64,000 nucleotides of DNA from Chryseobacterium aurantiacum (GTDB taxonomy: Bacteria > Bacteroidota > Bacteroidia > Flavobacteriales > Weeksellaceae), in contig NZ_PXUE01000005.1 of NCBI RefSeq assembly GCF_003020585.1, positions 124,001 through 188,000 of the forward strand, in the 5' to 3' direction. The translations under genes were made by a program, and so were the position numbers. The notes below the pieces were generated by a model. The model was not told the origin of the DNA. It searched no databases and saw only the letters and a list, made by a program, of their open reading frames with translations. This document shows positions 53,734-62,925 of this stretch, piece after piece; position 1 is the first letter of the stretch; every line of letters starts with the position of its first letter.

Positions 53734-53867
53734 ATATAAAAGCCTAAACAAAACTACAGTAGGCTTGAAGATTTACTAAAAAAGAATTAAATTTAATTAA
53801 CATTTCTAAAACATTAAAAATCAACTAAAGATGGCACGAATTTCGCCAAAGAATGTTAATTATTTTT

Positions 53868-53875
53868 TATTTTTG
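53868..53875 (+). promoter_or_regulatory. -7 box giving a leaderless cphB mRNA
   Basis: TATTTTTG followed by TACC and the ATG at 53880. The ATG at 53853 lies before the box and would not be transcribed, so the start is 53880 (or the next codon, 53883). Confidence 0.6.
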
Positions 53876-53879
53876 TACC

Positions 53880-54770
53880 ATGATGAAACCTGTTGGAAAA
53901 TTAATAGTAATTGGAGGAGCTGTAAACAAGGGAAGTTTTTCAGAAACCGATTATGATCAGAATATCGAAAAGAATCTTAACTTTTTTGAGCGTGGGATCC
54001 TACGAAAGATTATCAATGAATCAAAGCACAAAGAAGATTCTGTCATTGAAATTGTAACAACAGCCTCCCAAATTCCTCAGATTGTAGGTTCGGAATATAA
54101 AAAAGCATTTGAATTTCTTGGTGCTAAAAATGTAAATGTTCTCGACATTCATAACCGTGAAGAAGCCAATTCTGATGCTATGGTAGCAAGGGCTAATGCT
54201 GCGGATGTGATGATGTTTACGGGTGGAGATCAGCTGAGGCTGACTTCTATTCTGGGTGGAACAAGATTTCACGATACTATTTTACTAAAGTATCAGGAAC
54301 AGGACTTTATTTACTCAGGAACTTCTGCAGGTGCCGCCGCTGCCTCGGAAAATATGATCTATCAGGGAAGCAGCTCTGAAGCACTTCTAAAAGGAGAAAT
54401 CAAAACTACGCAGGGATTAGGTTTAATTGACAACGTAATCATTGATACTCACTTTGTACAAAGAGGAAGAATAGGACGCCTTTTTCAGGCAGTAGTGAAT
54501 AACCCAAGAACACTGGGAATCGGACTTGGAGAAGATACGGGACTTTTCATCCATAATGATGTGATGACCGCCGTAGGTTCAGGTCTTGTTATTCTGGTAG
54601 ACGGAAGATTCATAAAAGACACCAACCTTACGAACATCAACCTGGGAGAACCCATTTCCATTGATAATTTAACGGTTCATGTGATGTCTATGAATGATCA
54701 TTATGATCTTACAACAAAGAAGCTTACTATTGAGAACTCTCAGTTCAATCCAATTCCTCAGGATAAATAG
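53880..54770 (+). CDS. cphB: Cyanophycinase
   Basis: 296 residues. Serine-type exopeptidase (family S51) that cleaves cyanophycin to beta-Asp-Arg dipeptides. Catalytic Ser in the YSGTSAGAA motif (about residue 149), TGGDQLRLTS, and VIIDTHFVQRGRIGRL with the conserved His. No signal peptide, so it acts in the cytoplasm on stored polymer. Isoaspartyl dipeptidase for the next step is not in the window. Confidence 0.93.
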   Translation: MMKPVGKLIVIGGAVNKGSFSETDYDQNIEKNLNFFERGILRKIINESKHKEDSVIEIVTTASQIPQIVGSEYKKAFEFLGAKNVNVLDIHNREEANSDAMVARANAADVMMFTGGDQLRLTSILGGTRFHDTILLKYQEQDFIYSGTSAGAAAASENMIYQGSSSEALLKGEIKTTQGLGLIDNVIIDTHFVQRGRIGRLFQAVVNNPRTLGIGLGEDTGLFIHNDVMTAVGSGLVILVDGRFIKDTNLTNINLGEPISIDNLTVHVMSMNDHYDLTTKKLTIENSQFNPIPQDK

Positions 54771-54783
54771 TTAAAAATAATAT

Positions 54784-54807
54784 AAAACGGAACTTCGGTT
54801 CCGTTTT
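54784..54807 (+). terminator. Terminator after cphB
   Basis: AAAACGGAAC/GTTCCGTTTT stem with a stable TTCG tetraloop, T-rich after. Confidence 0.95.
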
Positions 54808-55077
54808 TTGTACCCTATGATCTGTTAAGAATTCACACAAAGCTTATTACATTGCTTTATTCTTTAGTTTATCAGGTTAATAATGAACTGCATAAAAGTA
54901 TTTATCTGTTATCATTAATCAAACAGATCGAAAACCTTTCCATTTGCTTATATCCTACTTCACGAAAAAATTCCAAATAAATCCTATACATCGAATAGCT
55001 CAGAATAGCCTAATGATTATAGTGATTTGAGACACAGAATCAGAAAAAATTATTGAAAAACATGTGTTTTTTTATAA

Positions 55078-55093
55078 TATGACGTAAATCATA
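55078..55093 (+). promoter_or_regulatory. FNR/CRP-like box before the molybdoenzyme operon
   Basis: TATGACGTAAATCATA, i.e. TATGA-N6-TCATA, a Crp/Fnr-type inverted repeat. It is centred about 110 bp upstream of the predicted start, further than a usual activator site. Confidence 0.4.
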
Positions 55094-55180
55094 AATATTC
55101 AATATTCTGATTTTAAACACATTAAATCATTTTTAATATTTTAAATAAGACATTAATATCCTATTTAAAATAAATTACTT

Positions 55181-55188
55181 TATCTTTG
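55181..55188 (+). promoter_or_regulatory. -7 box of the molybdoenzyme operon
   Basis: TATCTTTG, 57 nt before the ATG at 55246. No TTG at -33. Confidence 0.55.
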
Positions 55189-55245
55189 TTTAAGCTAATC
55201 ATGAAAGCAATTTAATGATTAAGTAGCTAATTAAAAAAAACAAAA

Positions 55246-56301
55246 ATGTTCAGGATTTTTACGGATATTAATAAGAAAGCATTCATAAATGCGCTTGTTG
55301 CTACTTTCGTGGTTATAGCAATCACAGTTATTGGTTCTTTACAATTACAAAATTTCGATGCGGCCCTCATTATCTATTTTTTTGGGACCATCAGTATGAC
55401 CTTTGGGGTGGTCTATCATCATTCTGTCTGGAAGCAAAGGCCTCCTACCAAAAAGTACTGGCAAAGGACCTGGGAATTCGTTTTCAGTAAAGATTACCTT
55501 ACCTATATCAAAGAAATTATACAATTATCCGTACGTAATATCTTATTCCAAAGATTTATTGTTCCTCGAGGAAAAATGAGATGGTTTGGTCATTTTTTGT
55601 TAGCTAGCGGCTGTCTTATCTCTTTCGCTGTTACTTTCGGGCTTACATTCGGCTGGATGCATTTTACTTTAAAGGAAGGTACTACAACAATGTATGAAAC
55701 TCACATGTTTGGAATTACGGTGATGAGTTTTCCTCTTAACTCTATTGCAGCATTGCTTCTCTTCCACATTTTGGTATGGACGGCTATTATGGTAATTATA
55801 GGTAGTTTGATTATGATGCATAGAAGATTTGTAGATGAAGGCCTCATTGCTACCCAATGGTTTGAAAGGGACTGGTTACCCTTAATTCTATTAATTGCCG
55901 TATCGGTAACAGGTCTAGGCATCTGGTTCGATTATTCATATCTGGAAGGTAAAATGAGTCAGTTTATGGCCATTACCCATGCTATAACCGTTGCCATGTT
56001 TCTGATGTGGATTCCATTTGGAAAATTTTTTCACATCTTTCAAAGACCGGCACAGGTGGGAGCAAACATCTATAAAATTGAAGGAAAAAAAAGAGGACTG
56101 CAAAAATGCCCTCATACCGGAGAAGAGTATACCACAAAAATGCACATTGATGACCTAAAAGAAATTACCAAAGAAATGGGATTCGATCTTGAACGTGAAG
56201 ACGGAAAAAATTATCTGGAATATAGTCCAGAGGGAAAAAGATCCTGCTTTGCAAAAGCGCATCTAAAAGCAAGACAAGAATCAGGTAGTTATTTTGGTTA
56301 A
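55246..56301 (+). CDS. Di-haem cytochrome b subunit (NarI/HdrE-like)
   Basis: 351 residues with about five to six membrane helices in 15-265. His245 and His263 in one helix are 18 apart, the same spacing as His187/His205 in E. coli NarI; His116 and His174 are further candidate ligands. A soluble tail of about 85 residues with two Cys (KCPHTGEEY, RSCFAKAHL) follows. Likely takes electrons from menaquinol for the molybdoenzyme. Ends 15 bp before it. Confidence 0.7.
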   Translation: MFRIFTDINKKAFINALVATFVVIAITVIGSLQLQNFDAALIIYFFGTISMTFGVVYHHSVWKQRPPTKKYWQRTWEFVFSKDYLTYIKEIIQLSVRNILFQRFIVPRGKMRWFGHFLLASGCLISFAVTFGLTFGWMHFTLKEGTTTMYETHMFGITVMSFPLNSIAALLLFHILVWTAIMVIIGSLIMMHRRFVDEGLIATQWFERDWLPLILLIAVSVTGLGIWFDYSYLEGKMSQFMAITHAITVAMFLMWIPFGKFFHIFQRPAQVGANIYKIEGKKRGLQKCPHTGEEYTTKMHIDDLKEITKEMGFDLEREDGKNYLEYSPEGKRSCFAKAHLKARQESGSYFG

Positions 56302-56316
56302 AAAAAATTATTGAAA

Positions 56317-58548
56317 ATGGCAAAATTACCCATATCAGCAGATGAAATCATAGAAGTATTCGGACCGCACAAGCATTACCCGAATAAGGAAAGTATAAGA
56401 TTAAATTCTCAAAACCCAGACAGTCTTGTCAAAACCCATTGTTGCTTTTGTGGCTTACAATGCGGTATCCAACTTAAAGTAAAAAACAGCAAGGTCGTTG
56501 GTTTTGAACCCTGGAAAGAATTTCCATTCAATGAAGGGAGACTCTGTCCGAAAGGTGTACAGCGCTACATGCAGGATAACCATCCCGACAGGCTTTTAGC
56601 GCCCTATAAAAGAATAGAAGGTAAAGGATTTGTTCCTATAGAGTGGGAAGAAGCCTACGATGTTGTTATTAAAGAAATCAAAAGAATTCAAAATACATAC
56701 GGACCCAATGCATTTGCTATGCTGTCAGGAGTTTCGCTTACCAATGAAAAAAGCTATATGGTAGGGAAATTTGCCCGTGTAGCTCTTAAAACAGCCAATC
56801 TTGATTATAACGGGCGGCTTTGCATGGTGAGTGCAGGAGCCGGAAACAAAAAAGCTTTTGGTCTTGACCGCTCTTCAAACAGCTGGGAGGATCTTGCTCA
56901 TGCAGAAGTAATCATCATCACTGGAGCGAATGTAAGCGAATGTTTCCCCGTACTCACTTATAAAATATGGGAAGCCAGAGATAACGGAGCAAAAGTCATT
57001 GTAATAGATCCCCGACAGATCCCGATTGCACGTACAGCAGATCTGCATTTGCCATTAAAACCGGGAACAGATGCAGCTCTAACCAATACAATGCTGAAAG
57101 TCTTAATAGATAATGACTGGCTTGATCATGACTTCATTAATAATCACACTTCAGGATTTGAAGAAACTATCGCTTCAGTACAGGAATGTACCTTAGAATG
57201 GGGAGAAAAAATTACAGGAGTACCCGCTGATTTAATATACAAAGCCGCAGAAATGTGGGGAAAAGCCAAAACCAGTTTCTTAATGCATGCAAGAGGGATT
57301 GAACACCAGTCTAAAGGCGTACTGAATGTTTTAAGTTGTATCAATTTAGTTCTGGCAACAGGAAGATTGGGAAAACCCTACTGTGGATATGGAACGATTA
57401 CCGGACAAGGAAACGGACAAGGAGGACGTGAACATGGACATAAATGTGATCAGTTGCCAGGAAACAGAGATATAGAAAACCCTGAACACCGACAGTATAT
57501 TTCAAAAGTATGGGGAATCAATGAAGAAGAATTACCCGGAAAAGGACTCAGTGCCTATGAAATCATTGAAGCCATAAACAGAGGTGAAATAAAGGGATTA
57601 TTATCCATATGTTTCAACCCTTTGGTCTCTTTACCCAATAATAAAAATGTAAGAAAGGCCCTGGAAAAACTGGAATTCTATGCAGGTATAGATTTCTTTC
57701 TCTCAGAAACCCTGAGACATGCAGACATAGTCCTTGCAGGATCTTTACAGGAAGAAGAAGAAGGCACCGTGACATCAGCAGAAGGAAGAGTAATCCGCAT
57801 ACAGGCAGTAGTAAACCCACCCGGAAAAGCAAAAAAAGACAGTGAGATCCTGATGGAACTGGCACGAAGGTTAGGTGTGGGAGACAAATTCAGTTATGCG
57901 CGCAGTGAGGATGTCTTTAATGAGTTGAGAGTAGCTTCCAATGGCGGTTCAGCCAACTATTACGGAATTACCTATGAAAGAGTGGAAAAAAACATGGGAG
58001 TCTTCTGGCCCTGCCCATCTGAAGACCATCCCGGGACTCCTAGACTTTGGGAAGACCGAAAATTTAACACTCCAGATCAAAAGGCTCACTTCAACCCCAC
58101 TCCATATAGAAGCCCTGCTGAAGAACCAGACGAAGATTTCCCTATCGTTCTGACAACAGGAAGAGTGGTAAGCCAATATCTCAGCGGCTCTCAAACAAGA
58201 AGAATAGGCAAGCTGGTAGATCTTTACCCGGAACCTTTAATGGAGATTCATCCCAAAATGGCAGCCAGATACGGAATTGAAAAAAATGATCTGGTGAAAG
58301 TAACTACAAGAAGAGGAAGCGCTCTATTTCCTGCAAATATTGTAGAAACCATAAGGGAAGACACCCTATTTATACCTTACCATTGGGGAGGCGTCAATTC
58401 AGCAAACCAACTTACAATTGATGAACTGGATCCTGTTTCAAAAATACCGGAATTTAAAGTCTGTGCCTGCCAAATAGAAAAAACAGGAAGAAAAAAGGGA
58501 GAAAATTCGGAAGAACTAGCCTACCTAAGCAGAGATATTCATTATTAA
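56317..58548 (+). CDS. Molybdopterin oxidoreductase, NasC/NarB nitrate-reductase-like
   Basis: 743 residues from ATG 56317. The N-terminal [4Fe-4S] ligands are Cys42, Cys45, Cys49 and Cys77. Probable Mo ligand Cys169 in [10 protein letters not shown], the place of the Cys in Nap/Nas enzymes. [20 protein letters not shown] closely resembles the Bacillus NasC region. The C-terminal bis-MGD-binding domain contains [18 protein letters not shown]. No Tat signal, so cytoplasmic. Most likely reduces nitrate, but no nitrate transporter or nirBD is seen here. Confidence 0.85.
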   Translation: MAKLPISADEIIEVFGPHKHYPNKESIRLNSQNPDSLVKTHCCFCGLQCGIQLKVKNSKVVGFEPWKEFPFNEGRLCPKGVQRYMQDNHPDRLLAPYKRIEGKGFVPIEWEEAYDVVIKEIKRIQNTYGPNAFAMLSGVSLTNEKSYMVGKFARVALKTANLDYNGRLCMVSAGAGNKKAFGLDRSSNSWEDLAHAEVIIITGANVSECFPVLTYKIWEARDNGAKVIVIDPRQIPIARTADLHLPLKPGTDAALTNTMLKVLIDNDWLDHDFINNHTSGFEETIASVQECTLEWGEKITGVPADLIYKAAEMWGKAKTSFLMHARGIEHQSKGVLNVLSCINLVLATGRLGKPYCGYGTITGQGNGQGGREHGHKCDQLPGNRDIENPEHRQYISKVWGINEEELPGKGLSAYEIIEAINRGEIKGLLSICFNPLVSLPNNKNVRKALEKLEFYAGIDFFLSETLRHADIVLAGSLQEEEEGTVTSAEGRVIRIQAVVNPPGKAKKDSEILMELARRLGVGDKFSYARSEDVFNELRVASNGGSANYYGITYERVEKNMGVFWPCPSEDHPGTPRLWEDRKFNTPDQKAHFNPTPYRSPAEEPDEDFPIVLTTGRVVSQYLSGSQTRRIGKLVDLYPEPLMEIHPKMAARYGIEKNDLVKVTTRRGSALFPANIVETIREDTLFIPYHWGGVNSANQLTIDELDPVSKIPEFKVCACQIEKTGRKKGENSEELAYLSRDIHY

Positions 58549-58558
58549 ATTAAAAAAC

Positions 58559-59134
58559 ATGGCGGAGCAATTTGAAAAATTTAATGACATGGAATTTTTT
58601 CTGGATATGCAGCGCTGCATTGGCTGCCACTCTTGTGAGATGGCCTGTGCAGAATGCGAGACCAACGGAGAAACTTCTATGATTCATATACATTATGTAG
58701 ACAGAGCAGAAACTATCCAGACCACGGTTCAGGTATGTATGCATTGTGATGATCCTATTTGTGCTAATGTGTGTCCCGCAGATGCCATTACCAAGGACGA
58801 GTTTGGGATTGTTCATTCTGCAGATACATCCAAATGTATTGGTTGTGCCAATTGTGTAATGGGATGCCCATTTGGAGTTCCTCAGATTCCGGACCAGAAT
58901 GCTATGCTCATGATGAAATGCAATATGTGCTATGACAGGACCAGTACAGGACTGAAACCGATGTGTGCTACTGTTTGTCCTAGTGGAGCATTAACCTATG
59001 ATACAAGAGAAAATGTAGCGAAAAAAAGACCTAACAGTACTCCTGTAAACCGTTTCATCTTCGGAAAAGAAGTTGTAAAAACAAAAGTGAATCTAATGAT
59101 GCCTAAAGGCAGTGAAGAATTAAAAGTTTTTTAA
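58559..59134 (+). CDS. Four-cluster [4Fe-4S] ferredoxin subunit
   Basis: 191 residues with the Cys sets CIGCHSCEMAC, CMHCDDPICANVC, CIGCANCVMGC and CNMCYDRTS..CATVC: four [4Fe-4S] sites like NarH/DmsB-type electron-wire subunits. No export signal. Ten bases after the catalytic gene, so an electron partner of that subunit. It would pass electrons from the membrane part to the molybdenum centre. Confidence 0.92.
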   Translation: MAEQFEKFNDMEFFLDMQRCIGCHSCEMACAECETNGETSMIHIHYVDRAETIQTTVQVCMHCDDPICANVCPADAITKDEFGIVHSADTSKCIGCANCVMGCPFGVPQIPDQNAMLMMKCNMCYDRTSTGLKPMCATVCPSGALTYDTRENVAKKRPNSTPVNRFIFGKEVVKTKVNLMMPKGSEELKVF

Positions 59135-59144
59135 AGCAGATAAT

Positions 59145-59675
59145 ATGTCAAACGATAATAAAAAAATTCCTGCATGGAAATCTGATTTCCCTATCAAAAA
59201 AAGAGAAGCAGCCTACGTTTCCCGAAAAGAATTCATTAAACTGATTACCTTTTTTTCAGGAAGCCTTGCCCTTGCCAACACTGCCATTCCATTATATAAT
59301 TATTTCCGGGATAAAAAAGAAATTGGAGAATATTTCGTAGGCCTTACTACCGATCTGAAAATAGGAGGTATGAGAACATTCTATATCAATGAAGATCATA
59401 GAAATCCTTATATGCTGATAAGGCTTTCAGAAGAAAAATGGAAAGTATTTGAGCAAAAATGTACCCACCTTTCCTGCTCCGTGTTATATAACCATGAAGA
59501 AAATGTTATTGAATGCCCTTGCCACCATGGATTTTTCAGTCCTGAAGACGGTAAAGTGCTTCAGGGGCCGCCGCCTCGCCCACTTCCTCAATTAACTGTA
59601 GTGATCAAAGAAGACAAGATTTTTGTAAGGGATTTTGTGCAGGATGCCTCAGAAGAAACAGGAAAACATTCATAA
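59145..59675 (+). CDS. Rieske [2Fe-2S] protein with a Tat-like anchor
   Basis: 176 residues. SRKEFIK (26-32), followed by a hydrophobic segment (33-52), resembles an RK-variant twin-arginine anchor. The Rieske site is CTH (106-108) and CPCH (124-127) in FEQKCTHLSCS and VIECPCHHGFF. The domain is predicted on the periplasmic side if Tat-exported, whereas the molybdoenzyme looks cytoplasmic. Part of the same operon; likely quinol-linked electron transfer. Confidence 0.88.
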   Translation: MSNDNKKIPAWKSDFPIKKREAAYVSRKEFIKLITFFSGSLALANTAIPLYNYFRDKKEIGEYFVGLTTDLKIGGMRTFYINEDHRNPYMLIRLSEEKWKVFEQKCTHLSCSVLYNHEENVIECPCHHGFFSPEDGKVLQGPPPRPLPQLTVVIKEDKIFVRDFVQDASEETGKHS

Positions 59676-59690
59676 AATAAAATCACTGCT

Positions 59691-59972
59691 ATGTCATACA
59701 GAAAAAAAACTGCAAAAAAAGTTACTTTCAGAATTAATGAAATGCTGGTTACCATTATCAGCATCTACATATTGCTGGTGAGCATCCAGATGTGGCTTTT
59801 GTTTGGAACAATTAATAAAGCTTTGGATCAGGAACATTTGGATTTTGCGGCTTATTCTGCTATAGGTTCTGTGATCCTGTTTTTAATAGCCATCTATTTC
59901 CTGCGGTATGTAAAATATATCCCAACAGGTACTAAAAATGAACCCGATGAAAATGAGAACCATAAATACTGA
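59691..59972 (+). CDS. Small membrane protein of the operon (93 residues)
   Basis: Two membrane helices (about 15-40 and 50-75) with basic N terminus and acidic C-terminal tail (TKNEPDENENHKY). No motif known to me. Overlaps the moaA start by up to 35 bp. Probably a structural subunit of the membrane complex; not a transporter by size. Confidence 0.7.
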   Translation: MSYRKKTAKKVTFRINEMLVTIISIYILLVSIQMWLLFGTINKALDQEHLDFAAYSAIGSVILFLIAIYFLRYVKYIPTGTKNEPDENENHKY

Positions 59973-60954
59973 TTTACGGGACACCTTTGGCAGAAAGCAT
60001 GATTATCTGAGGCTATCCATAACCGATAGCTGTAACTTCCGATGCTTGTACTGTATGCCAGATGAACCCTTTACCTGTACCTCATCTTCCGAACAGATGA
60101 GTAATGAGGAGATTTTTGAAATTTCAAAGGTTTTTGTTGAACGTTTCAATATAAATAAAATCAGGATCACAGGGGGTGAACCTTTAGTAAGAAATGGATT
60201 TTCTACAATCATTGAAAAACTTGCTTCTCTAAACATTAATATCGCTCTTACAACAAACGGAGTATTGCTTCACAAGTATTTCGATCTGTTCCAAAAATTA
60301 GGAATCAAGGATTTAAATATAAGCATAGATTCTCTAGACAGGAGCAAATTTAAGCACATTACAAAAAGAGATCAATTTCAGAATGTCTGGAATAATATTA
60401 CAGAAAGTATTGATCGAGGGTTTAATGTAAAACTTAATGTAGTCGTTATGCGGGGGTTTAACGATAATGAAATAGCAGCATTTACAGCACTTTCACATCA
60501 ATACCCTATTGAAGTACGATTTATTGAGTTTATGCCTTTTTCAGAAAATGCATGGGAAAAAGACAAGGTCATTTCAATTGCTGAAATGCTCAGAATTATT
60601 TCTGAATATCATGATTACTATAAAGTACAGGACAATGTCCATGACACTTCCCGAAAATATAAAATCAATGATAAAAGTAAAGGTTTTTTCGCCTTTATCT
60701 CTACAATGAGCCATTCATTCTGTGAAGGGTGCAACCGGATACGGCTGACTTCTGACGGTAAAATGAAAAACTGCCTTTTCGGAGCTGATGAGTTTGATCT
60801 TTTAAAAATGTTTCGGGAAGGAAAGGATATTGAAAACTCTATTCAAAAAGGAATTTTAAAAAAACACAAAGAAAAAGGAGGACAGTTTTCCGACCTTGAA
60901 ACTGTTTGTAGCAAAGAACTTGTGAACAGAAGTATGATAAAAATAGGAGGTTGA
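59938..60954 (+). CDS. moaA: GTP 3',8-cyclase (MoaA)
   Basis: 338 residues if started at 59938; Met4 or Met6 (MRTINTD) are alternative starts overlapping less with the upstream gene. Radical SAM cysteines 32, 36, 39 in SCNFRCLYC; a second cluster motif CEGC-x13-C near the end; the C terminus ends in GG, which the family requires. First step of molybdopterin synthesis from GTP. MoaC is not visible here. Confidence 0.95.
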   Translation: MNPMKMRTINTDLRDTFGRKHDYLRLSITDSCNFRCLYCMPDEPFTCTSSSEQMSNEEIFEISKVFVERFNINKIRITGGEPLVRNGFSTIIEKLASLNINIALTTNGVLLHKYFDLFQKLGIKDLNISIDSLDRSKFKHITKRDQFQNVWNNITESIDRGFNVKLNVVVMRGFNDNEIAAFTALSHQYPIEVRFIEFMPFSENAWEKDKVISIAEMLRIISEYHDYYKVQDNVHDTSRKYKINDKSKGFFAFISTMSHSFCEGCNRIRLTSDGKMKNCLFGADEFDLLKMFREGKDIENSIQKGILKKHKEKGGQFSDLETVCSKELVNRSMIKIGG

Positions 60955-61084
60955 TTTTTTTTACCATCCGACAGGACAAAAAAAACATATCGAAAAAGTT
61001 TATTAAAATAAAAAACAGAGATGCGAAAGACAAAATGATTGTCTCTCGAATTTCAACTCGCTGAACTCAAAAACAGATTGCTCT

Positions 61085-61699
61085 ATGGAAAAAATAACAA
61101 AACTGGCCGCTCTGATAGTAGCCATACTGGTTATGCTACAATGCAAAAAAACAGAATTAACTAGCCATTTACAAAAGGATACTCCTGCTGTTTCTCAAAA
61201 TATAAAAGCCAGCGAAGATCAGCATCAACATACTCATACCGATCAAGATGATTCAAAATACATAAGTAAAGAGCTTAAAATAATTGGAGACGTAGTAAAC
61301 CCGCTTACCATTACAGTAGATTCTTTGAAAAAAATGAATGTCAGAGAGTTTAAAGATTTTAAAATTGTATGCCAGTCTGGATTGACCAAAGAAAGCATAC
61401 ACTCCACAAAAGGCGTGTTACTGAAAGATATTCTTGAAAAAGCTAAAATCATACAAAAAGATCATACAGACCGCAATTTTTACATTGTTGCAAAAGCTAC
61501 TGATGGCTACAAAGCAACTTTTTCATGGGGCGAAATATTCAATAACCCTACTGGAGAGCAAATTTATGTTGTATTCGAACAAAATGGAGAGCCTTTAAAA
61601 AATAAAGGAGAAATGGTACTGGTAAGCCTCAATGATACTAAAACAGGTCCCCGCCATGTAAAATGGCTTAAAAGCATAGAAGTTACCCGGGTACAGTAG
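61085..61699 (+). CDS. Lipoprotein with a sulfite-oxidase-like molybdopterin-binding domain
   Basis: 204 residues; lipobox-like LVMLQC near residue 20, a His/Ser linker, then a compact domain (about 60-200) similar to the oxidoreductase molybdopterin-binding fold: GDVVNPLTITVDSLKK, FKIVCQSGLT (Cys where the Mo ligand sits in the family), KGVLLKDILEKA. It may bind cofactor or have lost that ability. It is preceded by a 130-bp gap with no strong promoter. Confidence 0.7.
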   Translation: MEKITKLAALIVAILVMLQCKKTELTSHLQKDTPAVSQNIKASEDQHQHTHTDQDDSKYISKELKIIGDVVNPLTITVDSLKKMNVREFKDFKIVCQSGLTKESIHSTKGVLLKDILEKAKIIQKDHTDRNFYIVAKATDGYKATFSWGEIFNNPTGEQIYVVFEQNGEPLKNKGEMVLVSLNDTKTGPRHVKWLKSIEVTRVQ

Positions 61700-61728
61700 A
61701 GATGTAGAACAATAAAAATGAATGGAGA

Positions 61729-62925
61729 ATGAATTATTTTATCGAAGCAGCCGAAGCAAAACGAATTATAGAAGAAAATATCTTTAAAGCTTCCAGTATA
61801 CAACTTCCATTGTTAGGTGCACTTGGGTTTTATTCTTCACAATCAATAGAAGCACCTATAAATGTTCCTTCTTTTGATAACTCGGCAATGGATGGTTATG
61901 GTTTTCACTTTTCAGATGGGGATGTATTTTCCAAACTCAGGGTTATTGATGAAATTCCCGCCGGTCCCTTTAGCAGATCATTGAAATTAAAAGAAGGTGA
62001 AGCCGTAAGGATATTTACCGGGGCTAAGGTTCCTCAGGAAGTTGACACAGTAATAATGCAGGAAAAAGTACAATATGATGGAGACTATATTACATTTGAT
62101 CCTTTAGGAATACGCAAAGGGGACAATATTCGACTGAAAGGCTCGCAAACCAAAAAAGGAGATTGCATTCTCTCGGGAAACACCTTGATAACATCTTCTG
62201 TTATTGGTTTTCTTGCCGGATTCGGAATTGATACCATTAACGTTTTTAGCCCTTTAAAATTGGGATTACTAATCACAGGAAACGAATTAGTGGAAATAGG
62301 AAACCCACTGACAGATGGAAAAATATACAATTCTAATCAATATATGCTTCAGGCTGCATTAGCTGAGATTCATCAATCATTTTGTTTTGCACAACATGTA
62401 AAAGATACGTTTGAAGATACATTTTCGGCGGTACAAAAGTCTATTGACGAGGTAGATGTTCTTTTGATTACTGGTGGAATTTCAGTTGGAGACTATGATT
62501 ATGTAAAAGCATCTTTAGAACAAACAGGAGTTGAAATACTTTTTTATAAGATAAGACAGAAACCCGGAAAGCCATTACTCTTTGGAAAACTCGGCAAAAA
62601 ATATGTCTTTGCATTACCAGGGAATCCTGCTTCTGTTTTTTCATGTTACCATCAGTATGTAAAACCATTTCTACTAGGCCTTGCAGGCAGAACCAATTTT
62701 TATGAAGAACAAGACTGGGCCGTCTCAGAAACGTATAGTCAAAAGAAAAGCACAGAGCTGACCCAATTTCTGAAAGCCTATCATCATCATGGAAAGGTAA
62801 CCATTCTGAATGCACAGGAATCTTATAAAATGAACTCCGCTGCTCAGTCTAATTGTCTTGTTGAATTTGCAAAGGAGAAAACAGAAATAAATATTGGTGA
62901 AAAGATAAAGATTTGGAAAATGTAA
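61729..62925 (+). CDS. moeA: Molybdopterin molybdotransferase (MoeA)
   Basis: 398 residues, normal length. Inserts molybdate into adenylylated molybdopterin. Signature sites: NVPSFDNSAMDGYG, AVRIFTGAKVP, LLITGNELVEIG, TGGISVGDYDYVKA, and FALPGNPASVFSCY. Overlaps the next gene by 13 bp. Confidence 0.95.
   Translation: MNYFIEAAEAKRIIEENIFKASSIQLPLLGALGFYSSQSIEAPINVPSFDNSAMDGYGFHFSDGDVFSKLRVIDEIPAGPFSRSLKLKEGEAVRIFTGAKVPQEVDTVIMQEKVQYDGDYITFDPLGIRKGDNIRLKGSQTKKGDCILSGNTLITSSVIGFLAGFGIDTINVFSPLKLGLLITGNELVEIGNPLTDGKIYNSNQYMLQAALAEIHQSFCFAQHVKDTFEDTFSAVQKSIDEVDVLLITGGISVGDYDYVKASLEQTGVEILFYKIRQKPGKPLLFGKLGKKYVFALPGNPASVFSCYHQYVKPFLLGLAGRTNFYEEQDWAVSETYSQKKSTELTQFLKAYHHHGKVTILNAQESYKMNSAAQSNCLVEFAKEKTEINIGEKIKIWKM

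Larger units (their letters stand above)
54811..55245. other. Intergenic region upstream of the molybdoenzyme operon
   Basis: 435 bp without a credible ORF. It carries several symmetric sites: TGATTT (55108-55113) with AAATCA (55124-55129), AAAAACA/TGTTTTT (55056-55071), and an FNR-like box listed separately. Regulation by more than one protein is plausible. Confidence 0.5.

Noticed and set aside
53853..53879. Upstream ATG for cphB at 53853
   Set aside because: The -7 box TATTTTTG lies within this extension, and the extra residues do not resemble cyanophycinase starts; start moved to 53880.
60955..61084. Molybdenum cofactor riboswitch between moaA and the lipoprotein gene
   Set aside because: The 130-bp gap holds only a 6-bp stem (AGACAA/TTGTCT); no larger conserved fold is visible.
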